A DNA stretch of 64,000 nucleotides from Deroplatys truncata (taxonomy: Eukaryota; Arthropoda; Insecta; Mantodea; Mantidae). The notes below the pieces were generated by a model. It was not told the origin of the DNA and ran no database searches. It saw only the letters and a program-made list of their open reading frames with translations. Positions 1 through 12,072 of the stretch are shown here, piece after piece (the first letter of the stretch is position 1; each line of letters starts with the position of its first letter). A program made the position numbers and the translations under genes. Where the stretch lies: positions 220,119,498-220,183,497 of the forward strand of contig CM060978.1 of the NCBI GenBank assembly GCA_030765065.1. Reading direction: 5' to 3'.

Positions 1-78
1 TGAAAAATTCACTTTTAAATAGATTTAGATTTAAAGTTAATCCAGTAAATAAAGGATATCACGAAGTTTTCACTTTTT

Positions 79-971
79 ACTTTCTCTACTACGTATAGTA
101 AGTAGAAGTATTGCATTCCACCAAAAAATTCGATACCGATATTTCACCGGAAATACATGCTTTGAGGCCTCCTGAATCCAAAAAAAATATTTTTGGAAAC
201 ATGTCCGTGTGTGTGTATGTGTGTCTGTGAAAAGCATAACTCAGAAACGAACAGTCAGATAAACACCAAACTTGATATCTAGGTTCAGTATCTTCTAGAG
301 ATGCGACACAAAAGTTTTCAAGAAAATCACCCCACCTCAGATTACACTTTACATAGAACATTTTTCCAAAATTTTTATTTTTTCAAAAACGGCTATAACG
401 ATTTTGATTAAAATATCACATGTTTAAGACATTTTGATGACAAATAAAATGTATATCTTGAATTTTCTGGGAATGTCTCCAAAAGTAATTCTTCATTGTG
501 AACGACTTTTGCATAACTGGTAAACCATAAGAGGTTGACAAAATTTCATAACACAAAAAATGTAGATCGCGTTAAAATACGCAATTTATGTCATATACAT
601 TTTTTGTTGAGTGAACCATTTTCGAGATATTGCTTGTTATTCCCTTAAATTTTGCAATACTTATACTTTTTCTCAAATGGGAATTCATTATTTATTTTTT
701 TGCCTTGGATATGCAAAGAATATTAGTCTGTGGCAAAGAGAATGGTGCTGCACCTAGCACCCAGCTATTAAGAGATATGTCTATGCCTAAAGGCTACTGT
801 ATTTCTATATTGCCCTTGCAAATATATATTCCCCTTACACCTCAAGAAAATTAGCAATAAGATAGAGTCTGCAAATGTTTATCTCGATTAACATGAAGTA
901 GATGGAGAATAAGCGTTAGTAAAATAGTATGTACAAGAGTAGAGAAGGTCATGTGAGTGTAACACATCAGA
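79..971 (+). mobile_element. HINE copy, near full length
   Basis: Starts ACTTTCTCTACTACGTATAG after a T-run and ends in the subterminal inverse AGTAGAG, the ATGTG/CACAT hairpin and CATCAGA before another T-run. A short GT microsatellite lies at about 208-230. It aligns base for base along its length with the other copies listed here. No protein is expected; a frame of about 90 codons on the opposite strand (89-361) recurs in other copies and is treated separately. Helentron-associated (DINE-1-like) status is inferred from structure only. Confidence 0.8.
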
Positions 972-1589
972 GTTTTTCTGTGTCCGTTACCGGCTGACAA
1001 CGTTGGTCCCAAATATTAGCATACAGTTCGTATTTGATAAAGTTAAATGACTCGATTATACACAATACATAAGGAATAGATTTCAGGGTATCTACACTTT
1101 GGAACAGTTTGCAGATCTAACTGCAGATTATATCGTAATCTTTGTGCATTTTAATTGTGCATTCACCTAAGAACGCCCTGCCGCAGTACTTCACAGATAC
1201 CGTTATACCCTGTCATGTTTACCTAGTTGATGAACATCGGGATATCCATGCTCAAAGCTTTTACTAGCAATTTTGAGAGCTGCTCTTAGGCATCAGACAT
1301 TATGTTCTGTCATCGTTATGCTTTTACGTGCCTAATAATTAGACCAAATAATTAGCTCTTGTTTACTACTCCGACAGAGTTAAAACTGACCTTCAACTGC
1401 AATTCACCATTTATTCTGACAGCTTCATTGTGGCTATTCGTTGCGTAACAAATATATGTACAGCAAGCTAGTTATAATTTTTGCGTATCAGTTTTGGGGC
1501 CTATAACAGATTCATATTCCATGGGTCTTTTTAGAGAAAATGTGTAGTTATTCTGAAAATAAATGTAGGACAAAATCTTCTTCTTTTTT
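972..1589. other. Unassigned spacer
   Basis: About 600 bases between two HINE copies. I see no long frame, tRNA-like box or match to the other repeats of the window. Confidence 0.5.
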
Positions 1590-2356
1590 ACTGTCTCTAC
1601 TACGTAGGGGAAGTATTGCATTCCTACCGAGATTTCACCGAAAATACATGTTTTGAGGCCTCCTGAATCCAAAAAAAAATTTGAAAACATGTCTGTGTGC
1701 CTGTGAACAGCATAACTCAGAAACGAACAGTCGGATAAATATCAAACTTGGTATTTAGGTTCAGTATCTTCCACGAAGGTTTTCAAGAAAATCCCCCACC
1801 CAAGATTAACCTTTACATGGAAAATTTTAATTTTCTCAAACATGGCACTAACGATTTTTAATAAAATACCATTGTATACCAATTGTATATCTCGAATTTT
1901 CTGGGAATGTCACCAAAAGTATTCTTCATTGTGAACGACTTTTGCATAACTGGTAAACCATAAAAGATAGACAAAATTTTACCACACAAAAAATGTAAAT
2001 TGCGTTAAAATACACAATTTATGTCATATACATTTTTTTGTTGAGTGAACCATTTTCGAGATATTGCTTGTTATTCCCTTAAATTTTCCAATACTTATGC
2101 TTTTTCTCAAATGGGGATTCATTATTCACTTTTTTGTCCTGGTAATGCAAAGGGAATGGTATACTCCACATAGCAACCACCTCTTAAAATATTTGACTAT
2201 TGCTTAAAGCCTACCAATTCCCCTTGCATCTACAAGAAAATTAGCAATAAGATTGACATCTCGATATCTCGATTAACATGAAGCATATGGAGAATAAGCG
2301 TTTGTAAAAATAGTTTGTACAAGAGTAGAGAAAGTCATGCGAGTGTAACACATCAG
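1590..2356 (+). mobile_element. HINE copy, with internal deletions
   Basis: Same family and orientation as the copy at 79-971, with a shortened 5' region (the start reads CTACTACGTAGGGG, lacking the repeated TAGTAAG) and a much reduced microsatellite. The 3' end CATCAG is followed by a T-run. Confidence 0.8.
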
Positions 2357-2924
2357 GTTTTTTTGTGAATTAAACCTGCTGTGAAGAATGTCATATCCTA
2401 CATTTTATTTACGTATAGAAAACATCGAAAAGCATGTACATAGCCATTATTGCTGTATGGGCTGAATATTCTCTATGATGACACGAAGAGAATAGTTTAA
2501 CTTGAAACCCTCTCCCCACTAATGAACGGTCTGATATGACTGCCGCGGAGTAAAATGAATCGTAGCGGCATATTAAAATACTTGAATGTAGTGTACTACG
2601 TAGAAAGAAAATGCTCGAATATATGTAGTCTCTAGACTAGAATGACAGAGCATTAACAAAAATTGCGAGGGCGCAAGTTATGTAGCGGAGTCCCACAATA
2701 CAAGAAATTCCTGTTTAAGACCGCTTCCTTTATGTTGTGTTGAAATGGAGGAGCTAAATGTGTATTATTTAACCTTTTATTCTATTCTTTCTTTGTTGCT
2801 TTGGGCTTGGGAATGAATTCTCTTGCATAAGTACCTGTTGTAAGAAACTTAGAATTAGGTTACATAGGCTTATACCTTTAAATTCCTTTAGAAATAATTG
2901 AAGACAGGTAATCTGTAAAGAAAT
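2357..2924. other. Unassigned spacer
   Basis: Between a HINE and a degenerate SINE. No convincing coding or RNA feature was recognised. Confidence 0.45.
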
Positions 2925-3185
2925 CACCGACATGGGTGTCCGAAACTTTTAAGGCACTGACTCGTGAATAAGAGTTTAGCGGATCAAATCCTGCCAGGAC
3001 CTCCTCCGATTGAGTTTATTTCTAGGTTTTCTGAGTTCTCATCTGTCAAATGCTGATAAGTACTCTAAACGTAGGGCTTCCGTCCCAAAATTCTTTCCCA
3101 ACTTATTGCACGTGTCGACGCCTGTAATGCAGTATGTAATAAGAACTATGAACGAATTAAGGTTAAGTGCCTTACTCTACCGAAT
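2925..3185 (+). repeat. SINE family B, degenerate copy
   Basis: Similar over about 250 bases to the copies at 8640-8885 and 49075-49310: a tRNA-like head with a weak box B (GGATCAAATCCTG), then the body containing TTTCTGAGTTCTCATCTGTC and CCCAAAATTCTTTC. The head is badly eroded, so no tRNA of origin is proposed. Confidence 0.5.
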
Positions 3186-3894
3186 ACTGCATGGCAAGTT
3201 GGTGATTCAGAGATGATAATTAGTATTAGCTAAGCTTTCTGGCTCAGGTTATAGAGGATTAACCCTGAACAATACTTTTTGTATTTTGTTATTGTTTTTT
3301 TGTTCCATACTTGAACAATCTATCACGGGATTCACCATACGGTTTGGGGATGCTACTCCGTCCTACTATAAGGCACCTTTGCTGGAATGTTCTATAACGA
3401 GAGATTTCTATATATCCCATTTGCAGCTTCTTTGCGTTACAGGTTTCATGAATGAAATTTAGTTACAGGAACATATAAATAAATTACAATAATTTTAATT
3501 GTAAAGCTGCATTCTTTTTCTGGCAGATGTTTTCGAGTAAGAATGTAAATCTTTGTGTTTCAAAGATACGGAAACGTGGGGGTTGTTGATTCACCTGCTA
3601 TAATTTAATTCTCATGTCATTATTGTACTAGTGCTACGACAAATTTTAAAATAAAGCTTTTACTATATTTCAGACGCAAATACATTAAATGAACACAAAG
3701 TTATAACGTTCATGCATACTAACGAGACTGTAGACTCGATAAAGGATTACTATATTAGTTGAAATGTTATAACTCGATTGATAGCTTAATACTGTATCAA
3801 CACGATAGCCAGTGTAAAATGTATATTGTGCGTTTTTTAACTATTTGTATCCGAAGAAACACTTCTAATATACCCAAAGTGCTTAAATTAAAAA
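3186..3894. other. Unassigned AT-rich spacer
   Basis: About 700 bases with short runs of A and T. Nothing recognisable. Confidence 0.45.
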
Positions 3895-4690
3895 TCTGTT
3901 GTGATACACTCACATGAGTTTCTCTACTCTTGTACAAAGTATTTTATGAACGCTTATTGCATATACTTTATGTTAATCAAGATGTAAATCGTATTGCTAA
4001 TTTTCTTATCGATGCAAGGAGAATTGGTAGAAATATTTTAAGAGCTGGTTGCTATGTGGAATATTCCATTCTCTTTGCATTACCAGGACAAAAAAATGAA
4101 TAACAAATTCCCATTTGATAAAAAGTATAAGTATTGGAAAATTTAAGGGAATAACAAGCAATATCGCGAAAATGGTTCACTCAACAAAAACAATGTATAT
4201 GACCTAAATTGTGTGTTTTAACGCTATCTACATTTCTGGTGTAGTAAAACTGTGTCTATCTCTTATGGTTTACCAGTTATGCAAAAGTCGTTTACAATGA
4301 AGAACACTTTTGGAGACATTTACATTAAATTCAAGGTATATATTTTATTTGTCATGAAAGTATCTTAAATATATGATATTTTAATCAAAATCGTTACAGC
4401 CATTTTTGAGAAAATTAAAATGTTCGAAAAATATTCCATGTAAAGGGTAGTCTGGGGTGGGGGATTTTCTTAAAAACCTGGAAGATACTGAACCTAAATA
4501 CCAAGTTCGGTGTTTATCCGGCTGTTCGTTTCTGAGTAATGCTGCCCAAGACACACACGGTCGTTTCCACAAATACTTTTTTTTTTTAATTCAGAAGGTC
4601 TCAAAACATATATTTCCGGTGAAATCTCGGTATCGAATTTTTGGGCGGAATACAATACTTCCCCTATTTACTATACGTAGTAGAGTAAGT
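3895..4690 (-). mobile_element. HINE copy, full length
   Basis: Reverse-oriented copy: the hairpin end lies at 3895 (TCTGTTGTGATACACTCACA) and the ACTTTCTC end is mutated to ACTTACTC at 4690. Flanked by A-runs on both sides, as expected for insertion into a T-run read on the other strand. The microsatellite has almost disappeared (ACACACACGG at about 4550). Confidence 0.8.
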
Positions 4691-5149
4691 AAAAATAAAT
4701 GGCTTACCTATACTGACAGGATCAGTTTATGCTCACTGCAAACCTTTATTTGCAAGCGAGAAGGTTTTGAGTTGTCAGTATTTACGTATATGCTTTATTG
4801 CATATTGAGAGGAAAGAAAAATCTTCTTCATTATATTAATATAACCTATTTACATAATTATTCCAGAAATAACCATTTGTTTGTGGAATAGTCTATCGGA
4901 TGGCAAAATCTAAAAACTGGTTTGAACAGATCATGGCTGTGTATTTGTCCAACAAAATGTCTCAAAGGACAAGCATTGCTGCGTTTATTAATTTCAATCA
5001 CAAAGTGTTTGAATGGCTCCTCCAAAATCCGTTTTATTTGGTAATGAACATTTTGAACGTTTTGTTAATACTTTAATGTATATTAACTGTTTTTACTTGA
5101 TTCTACGTATATTGTACTGTTTTTATAACAATGTCCATAACATCATACT
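4691..5149. other. Unassigned spacer
   Basis: About 450 bases between HINE copies; no feature recognised. Confidence 0.4.
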
Positions 5150-5479
5150 TGATGTTTGGTTTTATTAAATATTAAATTAAAAATATTAAAATATCTTTAG
5201 GAAAGTTTCGAAGTATACCCTGAATATTCTGTGGATAACGCTTGAAGTCATCGTTTATTCGGGATGAAGTTTATAGAATTTTAAAAAATGTGTATACCAC
5301 AAGACATAGACAAAACATACTACACAAGAAATTAATGTCTTGTTAAAGCACACAACCTGTGTCATTTTTTGTGGTGCTAACTATTTCCAAAATATTCTTT
5401 GTTATTAATTTGTATTTTCCAATACTTTGTGCTTTTCTCAAGTACTAAGTCAATATGTATTCGCTATTATAATCTTATA
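5150..5479 (+). mobile_element. HINE-b fragment
   Basis: Diverged internal part of the family. The order 'attaaaatat', 'gaatattctg', 'acaagacatagacaaaac', 'ctactatttccaaaatattc', 'ttttccaatac' follows the HINE middle. It lacks both ends and stops at the left border of the transposon at 5480. Confidence 0.5.
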
Positions 5480-6394
5480 CCGAGAGACCCAATGAACTAT
5501 GAACCAGCTGCGCGGTGATTTTGCACTGGGCGTGTGAACACGTGTTTCCCGCTGCTACTGCAATCAAGATCACGTTACTGACGCTGGCTTTGTTCTGCTC
5601 TGCAGTATTGGGTTGGCCGTGATGCGGCGCAGTTCAGTGCGTGTCGATATAGTACAATTGTTACGAATTATTTATTATTGTGCCTTTATTTAGTCACAAT
5701 TACAGCTCAGTATAAGTTTACTATTTAACAGCATGTATGTGTGTAGGATTCGTATGTGTTAAAGCAGTCGGCTCGTTAAGTGCAAATACGATTTGCAGAA
5801 CGATTCCCGGGTGTAAATATTTCAGGTCTTACAACATTCCATTATCTGTATAAAAAGGTTTATATCACACGTAGTGTTCAGTATAAGAAACCCAACAGAC
5901 AACATAGGTTTCTTACCGAAAAAACATCAGACAACATCGATCGTCGTTTGGAAATCCCCCAAACCCCAGAAACAGCTTAGGCTTCTTCCACAACAGGCAG
6001 GCATTTCGTATGACCTTGTACAAGGAACTACTAAATTGTTGAAGTTAAAGCCATATAAAATAACCGTGTCACATGATCTTCAACCAGGTGATACTATACG
6101 CAGGCACAAATTTTGTGAGTGGAGTCTCATTAGTGTATACAATTGCGAACTAGAGTCATATTTAATATTTTTCTCGGACGAGACCCGGTTCTACCTTCAT
6201 GGTTATGCGTGTACACAAAATAATCATTATTGGAGCTCTGAAAAATCTAATATTGTTTATGAAGTACCCCTCCATGACAAAAAGATTGGTGTATGGTTGC
6301 ATCAGCACCACTCTTATGATAGTCGCCTCGCGCGCCGCCATTGCGAGATGGAAAAACAGCGTGCGCCCGGTTCATAGTACATTGGGTCCGCCTG
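5480..6394 (+). mobile_element. IS630/Tc1-type DNA transposon, internally deleted (915 bp)
   Basis: Bounded by imperfect inverted repeats of roughly 45 bases. The left end contains GACCCAATGAACTATGAACC and the right end is the inverse of GACCCAATGTACTATGAACC. TA dinucleotides flank both ends (5478-5479 and 6395-6396), as expected of Tc1/mariner-superfamily insertions. The interior encodes only the N-terminal half and the first catalytic region of a transposase, so the rest has been lost. It cannot move by itself, although intact inverted repeats could still serve as substrate for a related enzyme. Confidence 0.75.
5786..6358 (+). pseudogene. Broken IS630-type transposase fragment
   Basis: Two overlapping frames give a helix-turn-helix-like start (QIRFAERFPGVN) and then a stretch with YKITVSHDLQPGDTIRRHKF, FFSDETRFYLHGYACTQNN and VPLHDKKIGVW. 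The D of FFSDETRF is the first catalytic aspartate of the DDE/D fold. This order is typical of IS630/Tc1-like transposases of insects. The second and third acidic residues and the C-terminus are absent, and frame changes occur near 5960. A non-functional relic. Confidence 0.7.
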
Positions 6395-7716
6395 TATTAC
6401 AACATACTACTCTGAATTCAGTATGATCATCTTTCAAACATGACGGCCGGTTACTCTAACGACAACAAAACACACTGTCGTGCAAAACGTTTCTTACTAC
6501 TGAGACTTCCGCCAGTTTTATAGCGTTTTACTGCAGTGCATGCACACGTTTCTACGACATTTCGAACCAATCTTCTATATCAGAGCTTTAGTATTAAATT
6601 CAAACCAAAATAAAATGCCGAATATTTACAACTTGAAAAAGACAGTATACAAGGAATTACTGTGTAATGTTTATTTCTGATAACTGGAACTACGACACCT
6701 AACTATAACGTCCACGATAGCTTGTGCCTTTACATCAGTAGCGCTGAAATGTCTAATAGATCTTAAAGCAATATTGAAAAGCGAAATTTCGAGGTAGCAA
6801 CCGGTTTCTTTCAGCGTAAACTTACATTGTTGAAACCGCTGATGCTGAAGTTTCAAAAAACTGGCTGTTATCAATGTTATGAAGTGATAGCATTGGTTCG
6901 AATCTCACAAAGCTCTGTTTTATTACTTGGAATTTGGAATATGTTTTTCACAAAACACGTATGGAAAGTAAAAATAATTTATATCCCTATGATTTTTAAA
7001 TTAATTAAAGTTAATATGCGTGGTATTCTTGTCACATTTGAGGACGAATTACTATTAGCTTAGTAAAAATAATCCTATAGCATTAGATGCAATATAGTAT
7101 ACTAATAATTACTTGACCATAATTATTATTAGGTTTAATCCCTTTAGCTCAGCTGGTAAAATATTAAAATTGAATAAATAAACACTTCTCATGATACTAA
7201 TCATTGCAACGATCTAATTGTACATCGCTAATATACTCGACTACAGGGGCCTATGTTCAAGTTCTACAACGAAGCATTTGTTATAAGCCTGCTTTATTTC
7301 TCCATCGAACTTTCTGAGCCTATTTGTATATGGGTGCGAAGGGTGGCGTGCAGGGAATATAGAAACCAATTAATGCTGATTAGATGAGATAAATGAAGAC
7401 GTTACAATAAATGCAGCTGCAGAGGAATACATTCTATCGCAAAGGGACGGTGAATTTTTCATGTAAGGTATGGTCTGCGGAGGACGGCTGTTTCACGTGG
7501 TATAATGGAAATCAAAGTAGCAGAAAGCAGAAAAGACTGGGGGAAATACTTAGGCCATATGGGCAGTATAATAATAAGAAGAATAAGAATAAATATCCCT
7601 AAAAGTAGAGGGAAGGGTCACCTAGAAAGCAATGGCAATGATGTAATACATTTGAAGAAAGAAGGACATAGTTACCTAACCATGTAATGTTTTTTTTTTT
7701 TAATTTTCGGTAATGT
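6395..7716. other. Unassigned spacer with weak tRNA-like motifs
   Basis: No coding feature recognised. Two stretches resemble eroded tRNA-derived elements: a box-B-like GGTTCGAATCTCAC near 6895 and a box-A-like TTAGCTCAGCTGGTA near 7145, followed at about 7255 by GTTCAAGTTCT. Neither is good enough to call a tRNA or SINE. Confidence 0.4.
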
Positions 7717-8457
7717 TGCAGTATTTTTAACACTTAAATGATTACAGTCTAATTATATAATATAGAATATAATAACAGCCCGCCTTAAAGCAATATGTGT
7801 ATAAAAATTACATAAAATGCATTTAACAGTCATTGTATTAATGTTTATATTATTATGTACATGTTTAATAATGTTATGTGAATGTATTACGTAATTATTA
7901 ATGTAGGAGCTGTGAGAATATAGGTCAAAAGTTGCTAACAATGAGGTAACCTTGAAGCAATAATGAATTGGAAAGTTTAATAATGCTACTAGTAATTCTT
8001 GGAGCAACAATAATGTAATTTTTTAGATAGTTTATAAATAGCCAATCAACAACCAGAAAAACCTGAAAGTTAAATATAAGTATTCTATTGGAGTAGGATA
8101 AGCCAATAAGAAACTGAAATAGAGCAAATTGTACAAATTTAAGTGGTAAACGCCAGTTGCTAGTAGACAGCGTTTCTAACTGGACGCGAGACGCATCCTC
8201 GATAAGTTTAATACTTATTCAGTGTGAGATGAAAATTTATTACGGCGAGAATATAAAGTTTACGTGTTAAAAAGTGCAAGTAATTAATAAATAATCTCAG
8301 AGCTCTCTATATCAGTGAAGTGTTATTTAAGCGTGCGAAGGATTAATAAATGGAGGGAAGTCAAAATTATATTTGTGTAAACCTACATTCTTTAGCCGCA
8401 CCACTCCCTGTTAAGGAATACATGTTTCTAAAAATTAATACTGACTCAGCCGGGGCA

Positions 8458-8506
<49 letters not shown>

Positions 8507-8595
8507 TAAAGAAAACATTAAAATACAAAGTTGATTCCTAAAACTTGGAGCGAAGACCACCGGAAAGTGAAAATTGGGGCGAAGGCCACCGGAAA
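7717..8595 (+). repeat. LTR-like repeat, copy A
   Basis: About 0.88 kb, colinear with 48137-48995 (reverse) and 52452-53275. The start TGCAGTATTTTTAACAC matches the starts of the other copies. Promoter- and polyadenylation-like signals are in a plausible order: TATAAATA at 8033-8040 and AATAAA near 8289 and 8347. An AT microsatellite (8461-8502) has grown inside it. The size, signals and, in copy C, a primer-binding-site-like sequence downstream suggest a retrotransposon LTR; no internal gag-pol is present. LTR status is inference. Confidence 0.5.
8461..8502. repeat. (AT)n microsatellite
   Basis: About 20 uninterrupted AT units inside the LTR-like repeat. The other two copies have only short AT-rich sequence at this place, so it expanded after insertion. 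Confidence 0.95.
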
Positions 8596-8639
8596 CTTTA
8601 TATCATACGTGAGGCATACAACTTTCTCAATGTTTAACG

Positions 8640-8885
8640 CCCGTTCTTACTATATACGGCACCACAGGCGGTGGACGTTTATGATTTATGAAATGAAAGA
8701 AGAATTGGAAAAGGAAACCTTACAGACCTAAGTTTAGAGTGCCTCCCCGGCATTTGCCAGTTATGAAGACTGAGGAACACTTGGCAAAGCCTGTCAGGGA
8801 GGATGGCCCTGGTGGGATTTGAACCGCGGGCCTCCCGTTCACGACTCCATATCTTAGCAACCTCGGCTACGGTATCGATAACCAT
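8640..8885 (-). repeat. SINE family B copy
   Basis: Read on the minus strand: a tRNA-like head with box B GGTTCAAATCCCACC, then a body with TGACAGGCTTTGCCAAGTGT, TCTTCATAACTGGCAAATGC and CGCCTGTGGTGCCGTATA. Colinear with 49075-49310. Short A/T-rich tail near 8640. Confidence 0.7.
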
Positions 8886-9755
8886 GTAGTGATGATAATG
8901 ATAATGGTATTATACCTAAATGAAGTTACATTAAAGAAACAGCCGAGAGCAGGAGTGGACGCTATATCATGTATGTTTTATATCAGACTTGTTTTGACTA
9001 CGGCATATCAAGCTTGGCCAAACCTGCTCTTATCTTTACCCGATGTTCCGGTAGTCGCTAATTGGCTCATTGACTCTATTTTTACTGTTTTGTTCTTTAC
9101 CTTTCCCTCCAACTGTCAAGTTAATAGACAATGTAGTTAAATGCCGCTATCAATATTAGTGCTGGTGATATATTACTATGAGTATTACTACAAGCCTCGA
9201 CCTTGAAAACGTTAATTAAGTTTCAAACCTATTTATAGCTATATGTGGCTGTATAGTTATAATTTTCTATAGCTCTAATTTTCCGTGTCATAGCAAGATG
9301 TAACATTTCACTTAGATCTCATATACCGGTCTTAATCAGTAGGGTTTTACTAGCTTTGTTATATTTATTTTATACATAGCTTGTACAGTAATGAACTCTG
9401 CATCAACGCAGAACTTCAAGCCCAATAAGTTCTTGTCATGTTTAATTATTGTTGTTGCCACAACTAGCACTGATTGTAAGTCTAATTGACCTCTAGAAAG
9501 CGGCTGCCAAAGACAATACAGCGGACAAATATGTACAGAAGGTACATAACATATCTCATCGTTTTACGAGACGCATTGGTTTGGCTTGAACGTCGCGTTA
9601 CTACGCTGTCTATATGACCGACCAATCAGCGTGTCTCACCAGTTGGTTTAACATGTCAACCGCCTGAAATTACAACGTGGGAAAACTGAAAATGCTTAAC
9701 AATTTTGAAAACGACTATGCTACAAGTTTAACAGGTATAGATCCCCGGTCTTTTT
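8886..9755. other. Unassigned spacer
   Basis: About 870 bases. The frame at 8889-9140 opens by chance in low-complexity sequence; no motif recognised. Confidence 0.4.
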
Positions 9756-10609
9756 ACTTTCTCTACTACGTATAGTAAGCAGGGGAAGTATTGTATTCCA
9801 CCCAAAAATTCGATACCGAGATTTCACCGGAAATATATGTTTTGAGACCCCCTGAATCCAAAAAAATCATTTTTGGAAACATGTCCGTGTGTGTGTGTGC
9901 GTGTCTTTGCGTGTGCCTGTGAACAGCATAACTCAGAAACGAACAGTCGGATATACACCAAACCTGGTATTTAGGTTCAGTATCTTCCAGCGATGCGACA
10001 CGAAGGCTTTCAAGAAAATCCCCCCACCCCAGATTACCCTCTACATGGAACATTTTTCGAAAATTTTAATTTTCTTAAACCTGGCTATAACGATTTTGAT
10101 TAAAATTTCATATGTTTAAGATATTTTAATCGCAAATAAAATGCATATCTCGAATTTTCAGTGAATGTCTCCGAAATTATTCTTCATTGTGAACGATTTT
10201 TGCATAACTGGTAAACCATAAGAAATAGAGAAAATTTTACTACACAAAAAATGTAGATCGCGTTAAAATACACAATTTATGTCACATACATATTTTTGTT
10301 GAGTGAACCATTTTCGAGATAATGCTTGTTATTCCCTTAAATTTTCCAATAATTATACTTTTTCTCAAATGGGAATAAGTTATTCATTTTTTTATGTACT
10401 GGACATGCAAAGACAATGGAAAGCGTTACATAGCAACCAGCTCTTAAAAGATTTGACTATCGCTTAAAGCCGATGATATTCCCCTTGCATCTACAAGAAA
10501 ATTAGCAATAAGATTAACATCTCAATTAACATGAAGCATATGGAGAATAAAAGTTTGTAAAAGTAGTTTGTACAAGAGTAGAGAAAGTCATATGAGTGTA
10601 ACACATCAG
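9756..10609 (+). mobile_element. HINE copy, full length
   Basis: Starts ACTTTCTCTACTACGTATAG directly after TTTTT and ends AACACATCAG directly before a run of seven T. The GT microsatellite at 9886-9920 includes GCGTGT interruptions. One of the best-preserved copies. Confidence 0.85.
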
Positions 10610-12072
10610 TTTTTTTCTTAACCCATTTTGGCCCAAAGTAATAGCCAGGGTCGCTAAAGTTAGAGCGCTCTTGTGCTTGGAGTATAGAAGGTGCATAACG
10701 ATAGGATAGGAGAATTTGACGACATCGAATGCTAAAAGCCTTACGCTCTGGCAAGTAGTCTGTGCGACGAGCATAGAGCCGGCTGCTCCAAACTTCAATG
10801 CTCGAAAATGTCCCTAAACTTCACTTTAGACCAGAAAGCTTCTATTTCTGAGAAGCACACAATCTCACTCAGGTTACCCTTGTAATCCGCAAAAAGTCCG
10901 CTTGGAATGAGTGGCATGTTCCTTTTAAGCGCATTTTATTTTAGTTGTAGCTAATAAATAAAAGCCCAAAAAGCGCTAAAGAAACGACGTTTATGCCACC
11001 AACATGTTGACAACACACACAACGTCGGTATGTGTGTAATTTATGCCGTGACTACCAAAGTTATAACTAGCCACCTGTGACTGCCTAATAATATGAGGCT
11101 CCCAAGTAGGAATCTTGATCCGGTGTACAGGTTCTTTTAGAAGCGTTTACGCTATCCGGAAAAGATGAATATTGGCCTCATTTGAGTAATCACTAAACAT
11201 ATATAACTTCATCCAAGGTCTCTATAGATGTGATATGGTACAAGGGAGTTAAACAAACAAATAAATAAAGTTATTGAATATTCGTCTTTACGAAATACCT
11301 TACCAAAATTTGTAATTAAGCACCCTTGAGCTTTCGAAATTGAATTTTATACAAAAGAAAAATTAACAAGATCAAAAATGTACACCTAACTTACATTTAA
11401 GGTCATTAGATGGGTAAATTGTCCCACATTTTTATAGTTTATTACTGATATAATTCCAAAATCTTAAAAGTTTAAGTTGAAACTCGATGGGGAGTTCTTA
11501 ATTTTTTGTTGTTTACAAATAGAATTCAAATGCATCGGCAATTATTCTTTAGTTAACTAATATATAAATTTTAAATCCGCAAGAGCTGTAATTGGCCCAA
11601 AACTTAATGCCTGTACTATCTTAACTTTTTCCCCATTTATATGCCGCCTGTAACATCTAAGAGCAAATCGGTGGCTTTACCTTTGGACTAATTGCTCATT
11701 GGCAATGGCGTTCACTCAGTTTATTATTCTTTGTTTAATTCCTTTATAAGCATTAAATTCACATACACATCATTCACTCACCTTCCACACACTAGGGAGT
11801 ATGAGAATAATCTCGGCTAAAGACGTACCACCGTCCAGCAGGGAATCGAACTCGGGTCATCTGAGTCTTCCATAGTATTTTAAACATATCAACATACAGG
11901 CGCCGACAATAGGCATCTCGATTTCATTTCTGCTTCTTTATATTATTATCATTATTTCATTCTCGTTATTCAAATTATCCTAAGAGCGTTAAAGCTGTTT
12001 ATAATGTTACAGCAGTTTTTGATCTGACAGTGTTCATTTTAGTAAGTATTCAACTCGACTCAACAATAAAAA
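10610..12072. other. Unassigned region
   Basis: The first 200 bases (10620-10800) are less AT-rich, with overlapping minus-strand frames of 87 and 90 codons that match nothing I recognise. The remainder is AT-rich. A minus-strand tRNA-like segment at 11770-11935 is listed separately. Confidence 0.4.
11770..11935 (-). repeat. Possible tRNA-derived SINE fragment
   Basis: On the minus strand a strong box B (GAGTTCGATTCCCTGCTGG) is followed by ACGGTGGTACGTCTTTAGCC, in the style of insect SINE bodies. No clear box A. No second copy in the window confirms it. Confidence 0.35.

Noticed and set aside
79..971. Classical Helitron (5'-TC, 3'-CTRR) for the main repeat
   Set aside because: The hairpin end does not finish in CTRR in either orientation; the Helentron-type structure fits better.
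79..971. MITE with symmetric inverted repeats
   Set aside because: The second inverted repeat is not at the tip but about 20 bases inside it in every full copy.
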